Numbered from the stretch's first letter, positions 1 to 12,589 are shown. The stretch: DNA of 64,000 nt from Platerodrilus igneus (GCA_036346225.1 JARFIW010000884.1:1054001-1118000), one strand, 5' to 3'. Notes: generated by a model not told the origin, from the letters alone. A program made the numbers and translations.

Positions 1-190
1 TAATACATTTTATTCGTCAATAAAGTTTTGTGTGTAACATGCTCTTGAATTTTGACATCAAGGGCACATATTATAGCTTTTTATTTGCACCGAAAAATAA
101 ATGCTTTTACACTTTACCATCTAACATCATATACTGCTCTAGCGTTATAAAGAACTTACTTGTTATCAGTTGGTAGTTCTATGTGAACGG
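1..190 (+). repeat. Partial copy of interspersed repeat D
   Basis: This stretch resembles the 3' half of the repeat copies at 8220-9130 and 10240-11000. It shares a block with ACATGCTCTT near position 37, then TTTACACTTTAC, then a segment ending GTTATCAGTTGGTAGTTC. The copy is cut by the window start. No protein is encoded. The family is unclassified; the shared order of several motifs is what supports homology. Confidence 0.5.
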
Positions 191-2920
191 TTTTGTAGAA
201 ATTGCTCACACCTAATACGTACAGCGCTTGAAGTTAAAAGCTATATAATGTCTTAAACGCCTAAACGCTTGGAGTTGCTTGGAGTTTTAGCACGTCTCAC
301 ACTTTTATGAACATTCCAAAGTCTAATAATTGCGATATCTAAATTGATAAGTTATTTACTACCACTTCATAAATTTCTTATAATTTTGTTCACGTTTTAT
401 TATTCCCTCCCCTTTCTTATTATTTCATTGGTTACAACAATGTGACAGCTTCCACGATTCCCAGAGCGGTTCTTTGTATTTATGGTCGAAGTTGATGTCC
501 GGTAAGCAATATCGAAAATTTAATCGCAGTGGTTATAAATAACTATCTACTTTCTGTCTATGGACCGTATTGTTCCCCAACTTCACACATGGAAAATACA
601 CAAAAGGTGCACAACCTGTAGATTATACGTTTGTATGCAGATATAAAATTTACTAACAAACGAATCTTCTTTTTCTAATATTTACAAGAGAAATTCCAAT
701 TAATTATAAAATGTCTATTAAATGTCTATTAAATTAAAAAACTCCGTAAGATTGTACATTTTATCTCACTAATCCAACCATTTAAATTATTGAACAAGCA
801 AGAGACCAATTATACACCCATCACTTTAGCACTATCTTCGCAAGAAATTTTTTAAGTGCACATTGATCGATTTTTAATAATTCTTCTAACATTACTTAAA
901 CGAATGTAATGTATTTGTATAAACGTTTTTCCCTATCAATTGCCCTCTGTTAAAATTTCACAAGTAATAACAAAATTTTATAATAAAATGTTCTGCAGAT
1001 TTTTTTACTTTATGGACATATTTAAATCGTTAATGGCAAATATAGAACGGCCTTATACAGATAGCTTGTGGAAATCTATTAACCTAAAAGTATGAAAAAG
1101 AACTTTTGTTTTTAGATGCGGTAAACCCATCGTTTACAGTTTGTAATTAATTGAAATGTTTTTATTATGCTTATCTACAAATTTATGCCTGTAACCAAAG
1201 GTTATTATTGTGTGCGAGGAACAGTTATAACACGCTTAGTATACACTGCATTCCTTTGTGATTTATATTCAATATTCGTTATTGACTTTAATAATCAATT
1301 GAATAATTTTTTAAACCTGCAACGCGACTGTATTGTAATCACAAACATTACGTGCTAAAGTCATATTATGATGAGTTAGAACAATCTAATAATCAAATTT
1401 AATCTAATATCGATAATCCGCCCGCATCCGTACTTCGTTGTTTATAAGGTTTTAAGAGTACTTACGAATCGGAACACTAGAGGAAGTCAAAGTTTTGCTA
1501 CATTACGAAACAAGTTTTGTCGTTTTTCGATTTTGTATTTGCGTCCATTCCTCTCTACTATTACTAAGAATGAAACGTACACGTAAAATCTAACTTGCCT
1601 AAACCTATTATAAAATACCACAGCAACACACAATTGGTTATTTTCAGAGAATGTGACCGTGTAATGCTAGGAAATTTAATATTATTGGACGAACTTGAAG
1701 CTTTTGGATGTTTTAGTAAATGCAAATAAATTTGCATGATTGAAGATCATTATTTAATAGAAAAATTTTTAAATAAAAGCAACTTTTGACTTTATTTAAA
1801 TATTTACTGTTGAAAGTAACTTAAGCTTGATCGTGATGAAATATTTTTTAGTTTAATACGCGTTTTATATGGTTTAAAGTTGCATATTATCTGAAATCGA
1901 TTGCTTAATTTTAGTTACAGAATTTACATTGTCAACACTTGCACGTTGATATTGAAATTGATTAATTATGATTTAGTGTTTTATAATTAAACTACTTGCA
2001 TTATAAATTGAACCGAAATGACTTATACAATTACTTTAATAAATTTATTAAGATTTATTTACACTTATCCAGTAGATTTAAGTGTATCTACATGTGATGC
2101 TGGTAAAATTGCAATAGAAACACTAAAAAATAATGTTGCAGAAGAAGTGGTGTAAGCGTGATATAAATCATTTGCTGTTAAGTTTCATTACTAGGAACAA
2201 ACAATTCTTTTTTTTTAATAGTGAATGTAGAAACTAAAAACAGTTTAAAGAGTGATTTTATCAGATTGTGGTTTGCGATGAAGATGGGTAGCCTAAATTT
2301 TTCTTTTGCTCAGTTGCTATATATTCTGGCTGCTACCGCTTATTACAATGCCCTCATTACAGAAAATAGTATAATTATTCTACAAAACGATGTAATAACG
2401 GTCTTGATTCAGAACCTATAATACAAAATTAAGAACATTCAATCTAGCACGGTATTTATACGAGCGCACAAAGCGGAAGGCCACAGACAAGGAAACGAAA
2501 GAAAATGTCAACCAACTAATACCGACCTAAAATTGTTGGGATTCTTTGAGAAATATGTCTTATGTTCTAAGAATGGAAATGAGGCGATAACAGCAGATGT
2601 AGCAGGATACAGCAGACAATGAAATCAGCCAGCATAAAGAGTCATACACGACAACCAACAAAAGAAAGCTCACTCCCTATTGAAAGAATCTATGTAACAG
2701 CTCAAACCCGCTATATTTGAAAACGAGATAAAGGAACTGCATACGTCTGAGGCAAAGATACCAAAGCCTCTTCTTATAATGCTGAAGAAGCAGAGAGACT
2801 TCACAAAAGCACACGCCTTTGCGGATGATCTTAGCACCGAGGTAAAGACACGACAAAGCCAAGCTTGTGTAATGCTCTGTATTAAAACGGCGACAGACTC
2901 CGGCAATTAGGACGTCCTTA
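191..2920. other. AT-rich DNA without recognisable gene
   Basis: Mostly AT-rich intergenic or intronic-looking sequence. The short ORFs at 1167-1358 and 2221-2421 have no recognisable motif. From about 2460 the sequence becomes less AT-rich and may be the eroded N-terminal part of the gag-like ORF that is recognisable from 2930, but I cannot align it. Confidence 0.5.
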
Positions 2921-2929
2921 ATCTTAAAT

Positions 2930-3420
2930 AATATCGGGCGCCAATTTTTCAAACTTAAAGATGAAAGGTAGCTCAGGCTCACGATACAAGAGATTCCATT
3001 GGGAATGGTCAAATAAGAAATTCGAGACCTTCTGGAAAGGGATTCCGATTATAAGAATCACTCCTGTAATCAATAGAGGGCTCCATTCCCCCTTGGTAAT
3101 AGTCCAAGTAGCCAAAGATGAAAAAGTGAAAGAAATATTTAGCATCTGAGACGTAAACAATCTAAACGTACAAACTGAACCCAATAGCCATTGATCAAGC
3201 GCAATGCTACCACTGTCAGAAATAGAGCCACCTAGATTTTCGGTGCAGTTTGAGTCCGTTGTTCCATGAACAACCTCAACAAGTTATGCTCATACGACAA
3301 GACGTCATAACCCAGATTCACAAGCTGTATAGACGCTCAACCAGCATCACACAAAGAATTCCATCGAGACCCGAAAAATAAAAGAAGGAAAGTATGGGGG
3401 GATCCTGCAGTGCGAACTTA
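2930..3420 (+). pseudogene. Jockey-like LINE ORF1 (gag-like) fragment with zinc knuckle
   Basis: ORF1 proteins of Jockey-type LINEs are nucleic-acid binding and end in CCHC zinc knuckles. Here one frame reads PLVIVQVAKDEKVKEIFSI (3093-3146), which matches the segment that precedes the knuckles in that family. In a second frame, 3205-3246, there is a knuckle with exact CX2CX4HX4C spacing (CYHC, then H, then C) that carries a TAG stop inside it at 3223. Further on, SHKEFHRDPKNKRRKYG (from 3347) fits the conserved tail after the last knuckle. The ORF is broken by stops and at least one frameshift near 3180, so it is dead. I see no 5' end. It is a different LINE type from the RT fragment that follows at 3721. 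Confidence 0.65.
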
Positions 3421-3720
3421 ATTTCTGATGATTGACAACGGTCTGTATTGTCTTTTTTTTTGTATAGCAAAGGTGTTGGCGAAGCAACTTGGACTCGCCA
3501 AGAATAAGGAAAATTTTATAAATAAGATGCTTGAGATTTTCAAAAGATATGTTTGACATGCAGAGAGAGAGAATAGTAATTGCAAGTAAGTACTTGTAAT
3601 AAACAACTAGCTAAAATCGCGTCAGGGGAGGCAGATATACAGAGATATGTCGGATAACGATGCTCTGTATCGCCCTTACCTTTCAATTTATACGTAGAGC
3701 GAACAAGTAGGGAATTTATG

Positions 3721-4105
3721 GAAAAAGCGAATACTGAAGTAAACGCGCAAGGTAAAAAAATATCAGTGCTAGGATTTGAGAATGACGCAATCGATCTGGA
3801 GAATATTTTAATTAGTGTGGGTAAAGTTTTCAGAGAGGGTTACAACATGAAAATAAATTCAAATAAAAGTAATGACATGCAGTACAGGTAATAAGATAGA
3901 CTTTTTGAATGCACAAATAGGGTTGGGTAGATTTTCAGACGTCCAATAATTTTGCTATGTATGATGTGTTTTGTTAAGAGTTGAAGGAATAACAGTGATA
4001 CAGAACGTAGAGTTGCCCAAGCAAAGACTGCATTTTTTCATCAATACAATTTTGCCCACATCAAACGCTTAGTTAAACACAAGGAAGGGAAATGGGTTGT
4101 GCCCA
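3721..4105 (+). pseudogene. RTE-like LINE reverse transcriptase fragment
   Basis: The frame at 3721-3888 reads ISVLGFENDAIDLENILIS then VGKVFREGYNMKINSNKSN. This matches the palm region of LINE reverse transcriptases: GF-N-D-AI sits where the catalytic ADD box is expected, so one aspartate position appears changed, followed by the conserved MKIN-KTK segment. A stop at 3889 and a frameshift follow. LNAQIGLGRFSDVQ and FCYV (3909-3959) then fit the conserved VNxFxYLGS region, and VAQAKTAFFHQYN (from about 4012) fits the segment beyond it. The fragment lacks the endonuclease and C-terminus. It appears to belong to the same LINE family as the C-terminal fragments at 38.4, 40.1, 41.7, 47.2 and 50.2 kb, although these overlap little with it. 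Confidence 0.65.
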
Positions 4106-4689
4106 GGTATGATTACATTAAAGCAATTGTCGCAGAATTGGAGAAGGTTGGAAAATTGAATCCAAACAGCCAACCGAGTGATGACAAAGACAATATTAAT
4201 ATGTCTGTAACTTTCTTCTTGGTTCTGTTACGAACAGTAATTGAATCGAGTGTTTAATAACTTGTCAAATCGATAGATTATATTTTCTTCCCAGATTGAG
4301 AGTATCCTTCCACGCACTATTCCACCGATGTTTCAAAATATTGTTTCACACCTATATATAGATAGTGTTTAATAATGCTAATTATTTTTTAAAAATTATT
4401 TAACCATTTAGATACAAGTCTTTCGTTGGTAGCAAGTTTCATAAATTCAACAAATGAAAGTTATGAAATACTAGTTTGTTATCAAGCACGCTTTATATAG
4501 AAAAGCTTTTATTTGGTTAACATATTACCGAGGATAGTTCAACAGAAACACACTTCATCAGCGTAGCCATGATTTTGTTTTTATGACAGCGGAATTCATT
4601 TGTGCATATTGTTTGTGTAAGTAGTATTGATGCATCCGTGAAAAATTTTTGCAGCTTACATTTTCTAAATGTTGTGATTGAATTAAAAA
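4106..4689. other. No recognisable gene
   Basis: An open stretch to about 4255 (KWVVPRYDYIKAIVAELEKV and onwards) continues the frame of the preceding LINE fragment but matches nothing I know. The rest is AT-rich and may include the 5' terminal region of the mariner that starts at 4690. I could not define a terminal inverted repeat. Confidence 0.35.
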
Positions 4690-5385
4690 TGGCATGTACA
4701 TAGAAACTTTGTCCAAAGCCAATCTGCGTGTCGTTATTCAATGTTTGGCCGCTGAAGAGTGTCAACCAATGGAAATTTATAAGTGCACGAAAGCTGTATA
4801 TGGCGACTATAGTTATTTTCATACGGCAGTGGTTGAATGGTGTAATAAATTTCGACAGAGAAGAAAAATCGCTAAAGATTTGGTTCGTCACGGACCTGCT
4901 CGTATTGCAGAATCAGATGAAAATGTGAGACAGCTGGAAATTGCATTGTGCTCAAATAGACTTGAACATAAGCGTCGGAACTGTACATTACATAGTTCAT
5001 AGTTTTTTTCTCACAAAGTTGCCACTCGGTGGATCCCCGATTGCTTACTGATGAGCAGAAGAATATGCGTTCGGCCTTATCAGTACAACATTTGATGCTC
5101 TATTACAATCAGGTTATGCTTTTTTACACCAATATTGTTGCCGGTGATGGGTCTTGGTGTTATCACTACGAACCTGAATCCAAACGTCAGAGTATGCAAT
5201 GGAAGCGTGCACAATCTTCGAAAGTGACAAATTTCGTTCCCAACCTTCGGCAGCAAAAGTAATATTGACCGTATTTTTTGATTACCAGGGTGTGATGTTC
5301 TTGCATTTTAAAGAACCCGGTGTCATCATTAACACTGAACGCCATGCAGCCACTTTAAAAGGCTTATGTATCAGCATGTAACATG
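4690..5385 (+). pseudogene. DD34D mariner transposase, N-terminal half
   Basis: Mariner transposases bind their terminal repeats through an N-terminal double helix-turn-helix and cut with a DDD triad. The frame from 4694 (LSKANLRVVIQCLAAEE, then HTAVVEWCNKFRQRRK) matches the DNA-binding half of a widespread insect mariner group. After a stop at 5000, WIPD and then RLLTDEQKN appear in two frames (5024-5064). VAGDGSWCYHYEPESKRQS (5134-5190) contains the first catalytic D in the GD-[ES]-W motif. A third frame (5199-5381) carries the following strand region ending in INTERHAATLKG. Several frameshifts and stops show that it is dead. The continuation of the protein is found at 7231, about 1.85 kb downstream, which suggests an insertion. 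Confidence 0.85.
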
Positions 5386-7230
5386 TAAAAATTCCAAGCA
5401 AAATTATTTGTCGACATTACTGCTACAAACCCGTTAATTTAGTATTTATTCAATAACGTTTTACCCAGTATGAATTCTAGTACTCTTGTATATTTAGTAA
5501 ACTAATAAAATTAAAGCATTTTACTACTACAGCTGATCACACTATTACAAACCTTGCGCGTGCTCCCTACTCGTATGTTAGAATATCTAAGATTTTCAAG
5601 TTGTTCGTCGACTAGTGTCAAATGGTCACTTTTGTCTTCTTATCAAGCCGAAAGGTCACTTGACCTGTTAATTAAACAGGCGAGATGATACAGGAAATTA
5701 AGTTTTCCTGGCGTAAACGCCGAAATAAGTGACAAAAAGACAACAAACTCATGAAGTAATTTGATCTTTGCAACGGTTTGTTTTATAGGTAATTAATTAC
5801 AATTTATAATAAAGTATATTGCAGTGCAACTTCCGTTATCTTCAAAATTTCAATGAAATATTGAGATTATTCTACTTGGTTGATGTGTAAATAAAATTTA
5901 TCAACATGGAAATTCATTTTGTACTTAAATTGTAAGCAGATTTGTTGAAACGTGCCCACACATGGCAGAATGGTGACATCGCATGATGTGCTTAGAGGTT
6001 AATAGGTCGTTGACACCGATGGGTAAGCCCATTTAATTTCCTGAAATTTTTGCTGCATGTCCTGTATTTTATTCCGTATACAGATATATGAATTTACGTA
6101 ATATTTAATTGTTCAGTTGTAAATTTGCGCTGTTATGTGCATGCACTTCGCCGTACAAATAATTTAGTAGCATACTTGTTAATAGAAAGAAGCTTAACCT
6201 TTTTAAGGGTATAATATTTAAAATATATGGAATGATTTTATTTCATTTATCACGTGTTCAAATTTAGAAATTATTCATTGTCAAACTATGTATAAAAAGA
6301 TAATAAGTTACATAAATCATGGTAACATGTTGTTTGCAGCATTTGTTTAACTAAATGTTATTTCTTATCTTGTTTACCTAAACTTTATTTCAAGATGTTC
6401 AGTTTGTGTGCCTTCATTCCAGCAAATGAAATTTTAATTTGAGATTAACTATCAAATACATTATTGCATATACAAAAATTTGAATCTCTTGTACAGTCTT
6501 TCGTAGCGCTACTTCGGACTATTAAGTATAAATAAATATTGTTAATAAAATACAGACTTCAATTAAAATTCAGTAGAATTAAAATTTAAAAAATTAGCTT
6601 TACATCTTCCGAGTAACGTAGTAATTATATTCATCAGAATATAACTTTTGCTCAGTTGAATTTATCATGTACATAATTGTTTAATATGAGAATATAAAAT
6701 CAATTTTTCTTCAGCTCATTATTTTATGAATATTTAATTTCTCCCAAAGATTTTATGACCGTTGAAGGAATTCATATAACGATTCAGTGGTAAGTATTGA
6801 AACAAAATTAAGGACTTCGTGTAGTCACAGAATTATTAAATAAATGATATCTTTGTTAGTTGTAATTATGTTTCAGAGCCATCCTAGAACTTCGTCAGAT
6901 CAGTAAGTAAGTAAGTAACGTATAGGTGGTATTAAACTTAATTCCTAAAGAGGTTAGATAACTTTTAGGTTTTCAAATTTTCCCTTTAAGCAAATTGATT
7001 TAATCAGTTGCTTTATAAAAAATTTAGGTGGCGTACATTACCTTGTTTTTTTTTAACTTTAATATACCCACTGACCCAATCTCATGCGACCGTGAGTCAA
7101 AAGCTCAGTTAGCTAAAAGTCTTAAGAGTTTTCTTTTTCTAGAAGCCGCTTTTCATCCAACCTTACCTTGGGCTTGTTACAATTTATAAGAATTCTCGAT
7201 AGGTATAGAAAAACTCTATAAAAAAATCAA
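5386..7230. other. AT-rich block between two halves of a mariner, possible insertion
   Basis: No coding sequence is recognisable. The block separates complementary halves of the same mariner type. AGCAT occurs at both edges (near 5376 and near 7251), which could be a remnant of a target-site duplication but is too short to be convincing. I found no terminal inverted repeat. The alternative is two unrelated mariner copies with ordinary spacer between them. Confidence 0.35.
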
Positions 7231-7511
7231 CCACGATTTTTTTACACTTACAAGCATCAAGAATACACGTCTCTGGATGCTCACAATTCGTGTCATTTTT
7301 CTGAACGATAATGCCCGACTCTGTGTAGCGCAGACAATTCAAGATCTACTTCGTCATATGAAATGGGAAGTTTTACAACATCCAGCTTACAGTCCCGACT
7401 TCTTCTCATGCGATTTTCATGTGTTTGACCCATTAAAACAATCATTAAAAGGACGGCGGTTTGATACGGATGTTGAGGTAGAGATTGCTGTTATAGAATG
7501 GTTCCAGCGGC
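7231..7511 (+). pseudogene. DD34D mariner transposase, catalytic middle part
   Basis: The frame from 7277 reads MLTIRVIFLNDNARLCVAQT, then WEVLQHPAYSPDFFSCDFHV and FDPLKQSLKGRRFDTDVEVE. The second catalytic D lies in NDNAR (codon 7307) and the third in SCDFH, exactly 34 residues later, so the DD34D spacing of mariner is kept. Upstream, LTSIKNTR (from about 7234) fits the segment just before this region. The frame runs without a stop into a SINE at about 7512. Compared with the usual family consensus, HDNARPH has become NDNARLC. The protein resumes after the SINE at 7734. Confidence 0.88.
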
Positions 7512-7733
7512 TCCGTGGTTTAGTTGGTTTGCGTGTGACTACTACGTCCAAGGTTCCGTGTTCGATTCCCGTGTGTGAGTGTTACTACGCACGTTAAAGA
7601 TCCATATCTTGTTTGGAATAGCAAGGGTTTGGCGAAATCCAAAACTTTTAGGTAAAAAAAACTTTTCTTCTGACAAATATAGTAATGTTAGGTGGAGCAT
7701 TGGAAAATCTAATGTATTGTTCCGCAAGCAGTC
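7512..7733 (+). repeat. SINE-1 copy inserted in mariner, central part missing
   Basis: The copy starts GCGGCTCCGTGG like the full copy at 40660. It has a tRNA-like head (box A around GTTTAGTTGGTT, box B GGTTCCGTGTTCGATTCCC region). It then jumps to GTGTGTGAGTGTTACTAC and CACGTTAAAGATCC, skipping about 90 bp present at 40740-40810. The tail GTGGAGCATTGGAAAATC is shared by all copies. It interrupts mariner coding sequence after EWF and before EFYQQ. Confidence 0.8.
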
Positions 7734-7860
7734 GTAAGAATTTTACCAGCAGGAAATCTATAGACTCGTCCACCAGTGGGACTCGTACCCTGTTGTTCAA
7801 GTAGACTTTTTTTAAATTCTTTGAATAAACACTACTTTACAACTTCTAAACGTGTTCCCA
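7734..7860 (+). pseudogene. DD34D mariner transposase, C-terminal end
   Basis: The codons EFYQQEIYRLVHQWDSY (from about 7737) match the C-terminal segment of the same mariner group, where the family usually has EFY..GI..LV.QWDKC. This directly continues the reading interrupted by the SINE at 7512-7733. The stop and 3' terminal repeat could not be pinned down; the coding signal fades after about 7860. Confidence 0.75.
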
Positions 7861-8219
7861 TTGAACTGTCCTCGTTTAATTAAACGAAGTTAGACCCATG
7901 ATGTCTTTTAATTCTAATTAAAACGTTCCGTACATCATATACTATCATGCGCTATTCATCGTTAGAATATCCAACATTACGAACCATCATCGCATCTTCT
8001 TCTACTAAAGGATTTTAAATCTTTTCTAACAATTGCAAAATGGATTAAGTAACAAGCAGTACGTTCTGCAGAAGAGTACCAAGTTTTACAGATCGTTTAA
8101 ACATGAAAAACATAAAAAAGTGAGTGCATTTTAAGATTTCGCTCTTTTGAAATTGAATCTACAAATTTTGTACTTATTTTTCATCTATAAGAGTGCGAGA
8201 TAGGATGACTTTAAAAATT
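7861..8219. other. No recognisable gene
   Basis: AT-rich sequence that may hold the 3' end of the mariner element. I see no ORF or repeat. Confidence 0.4.
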
Positions 8220-9130
8220 AGCTCATCACAGATGAATAATTGATTAGAAATTAATCAGATTACCTTCATGAACTTGCTCATCAGTTCATTCCAATTTGAA
8301 CTTCAATATTATTTGAGCTCATCTAAATCAAATAATTTTTTCATATTTTACTTGCGTTTATACTACAGCTGGAAATAGATGTAGATGTTCTAGAAATCAT
8401 GGAAACGTTCAATGAAAATATACTAAATTTCCTATCTGTTTACCTTGAGAAAAATGGTTTGAGCTTGTTTGCATAAAGCTTGTTTATCCGGTTGTACTTT
8501 TTTAAATGCGTTTTTCTTTAAAGGAAATGCCCTGCATTGAAGTATGAACTGAACAATCAATATATATGTCGGTTTAAAAATCCTAATACTAACTGGGTAA
8601 TACGCGGATAAGAAACTGCTGCGTGATTTGTTTCGCCTTGGTTTGTAGCGTGCTGAAATATTATTAGCTCGTCGTATTGTATGAGAAAAGCCACGATATT
8701 GATTTTCACTCGTATTTCAATCCATAAGTACAAGCGACCACGGCTTTTATAACTTCATACTCGTTCATTGAATACCCTTAATATTTTTGAAATGCTTAGT
8801 AATGTGTTTTTCTGGAAACGGAGGCCAAAGTTTTATAGCTTTCAATTTTTAGGTTTTCTTTAGATGCGGAAATTCGATAAATTTCATCCAATGTTCTATG
8901 TAACATGCTGTTAGAGTACGACAAATGCGAACCAAACTTCTTTTTTTTGCATCCAACATCTTATAGGGGTTCTATATGATTCATAAGGCACTCAATTGGT
9001 GTTGGTTGGTACCTAGTTCAAAATAAATTGCTTTGCTAAAATTAGATTTTTGTATGTTATTTAGTGCGTGAAGTTCGTCGACTCCTATTCGCTTTAAACT
9101 CCTTGTAGGAATACATGGAAGTAGAATCAC
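8220..9130 (+). repeat. Interspersed repeat D, long copy
   Basis: This roughly 0.9 kb non-coding stretch aligns by eye over most of its length with 10240-11000 and in blocks with 14740-15600, 24540-25000 and 30440-30900. Shared landmarks in order are TTAATCAGATTACCTTC, a block around 8413 with AATATACTAAATT, GCGTGCTGAAATATTATTAG, CTCGTATTTCAATCCATA, AACATGCTGTT and AAATTGCTTTGCTAAAATTA. No ORF above background is present. It is probably a non-autonomous element or the eroded remains of a larger one. Confidence 0.65.
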
Positions 9131-10239
9131 TATAAAATTAATTAAAGGTCTATTTTTTAGCGGTGGCAATATTAAGGACTGGGTTCGTGCAAGTCGTATC
9201 TGCTTTTCAATCGTAAGAGTTTCAACTAAACGCAGTGTGATGCCTATCGATTTGTTTTACCAAGGTGAAAGTGGGGAAGAAACTGTACTTTATTTTTAAA
9301 CCTTTCTATTATTTTGAAGGTTTGAGGTTCTGTGGTCTAAACTGATTGTTTCTATTATTCCTCTAACAGTTGGCGATCATGCTTCTTGAGTTAAAATTTG
9401 TTTGCTTCATGATAATTCTTTTGTGTCGTGGGTGGGGTAAGACAATTATTATAGCAAAAATGACAGGTAAAGATAAACATTTAGTACCAAGTGAGGTTCT
9501 ACACATGGCGCAACGTTGCCCAAATTTTAATACAATTTTACAAATAAACCGAAAGCTTACCTTTAAGTAATATTAATAGTTGTAGTTTAAGATAGGCCTT
9601 TGTGTCCTGGCTTCTCGGGAAACCTATGCTGGCGTCTAAATGTTCAACGGATTTTCGTGAGGTCCGGACGCTAGTTTTGCTTTAAATTACTTGCAGTAAA
9701 GTGTTGTTGAATCTCCAATGTTAGGGAATACAAAAGATAATGGTATTTAAAAGGAAGGTAGGAATTAACGGGTAAACTTCACTGCGTTTCACGTACTAAC
9801 TCTTTACGTCGATACGGTAAGATAGTTCTAGCTCGAGTTCGCCCTCAGATAAGCCTAGCGTAATGACCTCATGATCCTGAAATCCAGCACAGAGGGATTG
9901 GTACCAAAACGAACAAGAATCGTATTAGATCCACTGTTCCGAAATATTTTCTTTTCCACTGGGCATAAAATGCCATCAATTTGACAAATCGAGAGTGACA
10001 TACTCAAACTTTTATTGCAATTAATTCCAATTAAATTTGATATAAAACTTGAATACTTCAATTTTTATCTTCATTAACTCCTATGTTGTTTGTATTAATA
10101 TATATTGAAAATGAAAATTATTTAAAAGTAAATATCACTCAAAATTAAAATGTTTAAGGAACTACTGTTTTGAGTTTAATTAATATAAACGTAACGGGGG
10201 AGAGTTACATTAAAAATCAAGTTGATCATTACTGAACTG
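9131..10239. other. No recognisable gene
   Basis: AT-rich sequence with one 66-codon ORF at 9370-9570 and one 68-codon ORF at 9855-10061 (minus). Neither has motif support. The stretch may be part of a larger repeat D unit, since it lies between two copies. Confidence 0.4.
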
Positions 10240-11000
10240 CAGAGTGATCTATAGTTTTATTTCTCATCAATCAAAGTATTTTCTAATTGCATTTATGTTT
10301 CAGCTAAAAATTAAATTCAGCTATTTCACAAAATACCAAAACATAGTTTGGAAATATAATAAATTTCCAATTCAATTACATCGAGTAAAGTGTTTTGTGC
10401 TTGTCTCTAGGAAAATTAGTTTTGCAACAATGGGCTTAGCTTATTGGAGCGTTTTGAAAAAACAAGCTGCATTTTGAAGCGTGGACTGAACAAAATAAAT
10501 AATGCATGTGACTGTAGAGAAAATTCTAGGCTAAAACGTGGGGAATAAATCACTGTATGATTTGTTGACATCTTATCAGTTCTTTATATTGCAGGAGAAG
10601 CGTCGCCGTATTATTTTTTGCTCTTGTTTCAATCTCTAGATACAAACGACGATGACTTTTATTTTTTCAAGTTTATTCACCATCAACTCTTAATATTTTT
10701 GACAAGCTTGGTAAAACGTTCTTATTGGAGGAGATTCGGAAAATTGTATAGCTTTTCAAGTTTTGTTTAGCTGAGGGAATTTGATATATTTCGTACCAAA
10801 TTTTGCGTACAACATGCTCTTAAAATTGTCACACATACGAAAATTACTTATTTACACTTTACTTTCAAATATTTCCTGAGATTTTTATATGCTTATAAAG
10901 CATTCATTTGATGTCAGTTACTAGATCGAAACAAATTGCTTTGTTAAAATTAGATTTTCGTACGTTACATGGTCCTTGAAACTAATTAGAGTTGCGGTTG
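10240..11000 (+). repeat. Interspersed repeat D, long copy
   Basis: This copy is collinear with 8220-9130. Examples are AATATAATAAATTTCC near 10352, AAGTGTTTTGTGCTTG near 10388, TTTCAATCTCTAGATACAAA, ACAACATGCTCTTAAAATT near 10809, and AAATTGCTTTGTTAAAATTA near 10932. The 77-codon ORF at 10244-10477 lies inside it and is not conserved in the other copies. Confidence 0.65.
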
Positions 11001-12205
11001 GCCTAAAAATATAGCATATTGTGAAATGGACTATTTTGATCCTTAAAATCAAAATTATTGTTGTGAAAATTTAGCGTGTTTAGTTGTGTTTGTGCGAACT
11101 GTATCCTAATTTTATATAAAAAGAGCAATCAATCAAATTTAACGTGTGTGACACCACTAAATTTACGTCAATTTATACTTTTGTATTCGGTTCAATACAG
11201 GCCTAATTATTCATAAACATTTGCTGAGAATCTTTAATCTGCTGCAACTACTACCGGAGTTCATAATTGTCGATAACACTTAACAGTATACCAAAGAGTA
11301 CACTATATTTAGTACTATTTTAACTGCCTATGTAGACGCGCCATTAATTTATTAAAAAGCACTAACTGTTATTCCTATTTTATATAGACATTATAACTTC
11401 CATATTATACCAAAAGTCTGCGGTACTTCTTGAATATTGTTTGCATAATGGCTTTATTCTGATCAATTCTAGACGTTCGGCATGAATGTTGCAATATTCT
11501 GTACACACCGGAATTAAACTAGTAAATTATACTTATATTGTGGCTGAGGAAAATATGCCCTAGTCAAATTTGTATATTTTCTAAATATATTGTGCACAAT
11601 ATCTTGTGAAAATTGGTACTTTAATTTTTAACGTGAAGTTATCATATCTTTTCTGACCATGCATATGTATTTTATGGGTAACTGCTCTAGTCATTGTTGT
11701 AATTGACTGAAATCCAACTGTTCACAAGCCTGATAAAGAACACCGAGAAATTTAATTTGAAACGGATTTAATTTTTAACCTTTCTTTTATTTTTATATTA
11801 TCAAGGAACTTGTTTTTTGTGGCATGATATATGTAGATACTTCTTTTAATCTACTTATAGCATCGAGTAGTTTTGTTAATGTCGCAAATGGTTATTTGTT
11901 TAATTTTTCCTTACATGCTATTTTTGTGTCCGTTATTCAATTGTGTAGAACAGTTTATAATATCAAGTATTATAGGGTTCATAACTGTGCAGGTGGTTAC
12001 GATTAGGCAATAAAACCCATTTTCGGTAAACTTGTTTTTGATATAAACCGTTCTCTCAATTACCACAAGGAGTAGAAGAAAACTATTGCAAGAGACTTAA
12101 AATTGGCTAAGATCTAGGCGAATTATTTTGCCTTAGAAACAATTTTTTTTAAGAAGACGATTCGCACGCGGTATAATAACCGAAAACCCGGAGCAATAAA
12201 AACAT
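11001..12205. other. No recognisable gene
   Basis: AT-rich sequence. The 60-codon ORF at 11824-12006 has no motif. Confidence 0.4.
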
Positions 12206-12398
12206 GCACGCACGCACACACACCTCACACCATACACGCATGCACATACTCACACACACACACACACGCACAACATACCACACCCACACAACATACCAGA
12301 TCCATACCACACACCGCGCGCGCACAAACACACACGTACGCACGCACACACGTACGCACACACACGTACACACAACATACACAACACACGCACGCGCG
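12206..12398. repeat. CA-rich cryptic microsatellite
   Basis: About 190 bp of interrupted (CA)n with CACGCA and CGCGCG variants. It creates long low-complexity ORFs on both strands that are not genes. Confidence 0.95.
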
Positions 12399-12589
12399 TT
12401 ATTTTATATACACTCTTTGGAAACCAGGTTGCTACAGTGAAGTATATATTCGAAATCTAAACTTAAAGCAAAGAATAATTTTTTCAGAACAAACTTCGTT
12501 TAGGAAATTAAAAAAAAAAGTAAAATCAAGGAATCTAGGAATATAACAGTTTATTTACTGTAACAGCTTAGTAGCTGTATTGCTGGTGG

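Noticed and set aside
12149..12440. His/Thr- or Val/Cys-rich ORFs on both strands
   Set aside because: They are translations of the CA-rich microsatellite; length comes from repeat composition.
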